Shown: positions 15,007 through 15,148 of the stretch, piece by piece
Layout of the letters: each line of letters begins with the position of its first letter
How positions within the stretch are numbered: the stretch's first letter is position 1
Origin: Bacteroidota bacterium
GTDB lineage: Bacteria > Bacteroidota > Kryptoniia > Kryptoniales > JAKASW01
NCBI GenBank assembly: GCA_021796055.1
Contig: JAJYOS010000047.1
Location: 1-15,148 of the forward strand
Direction of reading: 5' to 3'
DNA: 15,148 bases
The notes under the pieces: model-generated
The model's database searches: none
The model's input: only the letters and a program-made list of their open reading frames with translations
What the model was told of the DNA's origin: nothing
Made by a program: the position numbers and the translations under genes

Positions 15007-15148
15007 CTGAGCTTTCAGAGGCGGTCAAGTCCCAATCTCTGTGTAAAATCATAGAAGGTCACGCTGCCAGTCTGTACGAAATAAAATCGGTCTGATTGTC
15101 CTGCGGACAGATGAGTTGCCTGAGCTGCTTAAGCTGTGCGAGCTCAAG
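15007..15148 (-). other. Unassigned edge sequence that replaces the 5' end of the neighbouring gene
   Basis: A minus-strand frame enters from the window edge and ends at a TGA (15059-15061) with a tail reading QTDFISYRLAA; a second frame ends DFTQRLGLDRL just before 15006. Neither is recognisable. The stretch reading TTTTACACAGAGATT on the minus strand resembles the ends of some insertion sequences, but the other end would lie outside the window. The gene to its left loses its signal peptide exactly here, so a foreign junction is plausible. Confidence 0.2.

Overview
The window comes from a Gram-negative bacterium. It encodes a cyclic beta-1,2-glucan synthase, which makes a periplasmic or envelope glucan, and a signal-peptide-bearing outer-membrane beta-barrel. 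The barrel and the Tyr-rich secreted protein at 14506-15006 resemble families I know mainly from Bacteroidota, Ignavibacteria and relatives. I therefore lean to the FCB group, but this is an inference without a phylogenetic marker. GC content is moderate over most of the window and visibly lower at 12631-14465, where a mobile element sits. Almost every resident gene is on the minus strand.

Layout, from the right edge in the direction of transcription. At 15007-15148 there is an unassigned edge sequence. At 14506-15006 is a Tyr-rich secreted-type protein whose signal peptide has been replaced by a stop codon. At 12631-14465 is a complete IS1595-family element with 22-bp perfect terminal inverted repeats and an 8-bp target duplication (TACATTTT). 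It contains the transposase plus two other ORFs: a two-TM protein resembling superinfection-exclusion protein SieB, and a 66-aa single-TM protein. It landed 17 bp upstream of csbD (12420-12605). Next come a DUF3996-like barrel (11602-12078), two small uncharacterised ORFs (11365-11559 and 11112-11384), a PAS-PAS-histidine kinase-receiver hybrid (8987-10978), and a 41-aa membrane peptide (8802-8927).

From 8709 to 8046 there is a small graveyard: a hydrophobic 24-codon ORF, an eroded bacterioferritin pseudogene with in-frame stops (8448-8672), and the C-terminal quarter of an Old Yellow Enzyme-type flavin reductase (8046-8357). The last of these has its own Shine-Dalgarno and abuts an intact grpE (7530-8027). 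The left half of the window is one huge minus-strand gene, ndvB/chvB-type cyclic beta-1,2-glucan synthase. It starts with GTG at 7420 and runs off the left edge after 2473 codons, at the start of its GH94 catalytic domain.

Read together, the resident genes (ndvB, grpE, remnants of bacterioferritin and OYE, csbD, a sensor kinase, small membrane peptides) look like a stress-response or envelope-adaptation cluster that is partly decaying. A recent passenger-carrying transposon has inserted into it. The most notable item is that transposon: its boundaries are exact, it carries a candidate phage-exclusion gene, its transposase has lost the usual zinc-ribbon cysteines, and its left end holds a plausible outward promoter facing csbD.
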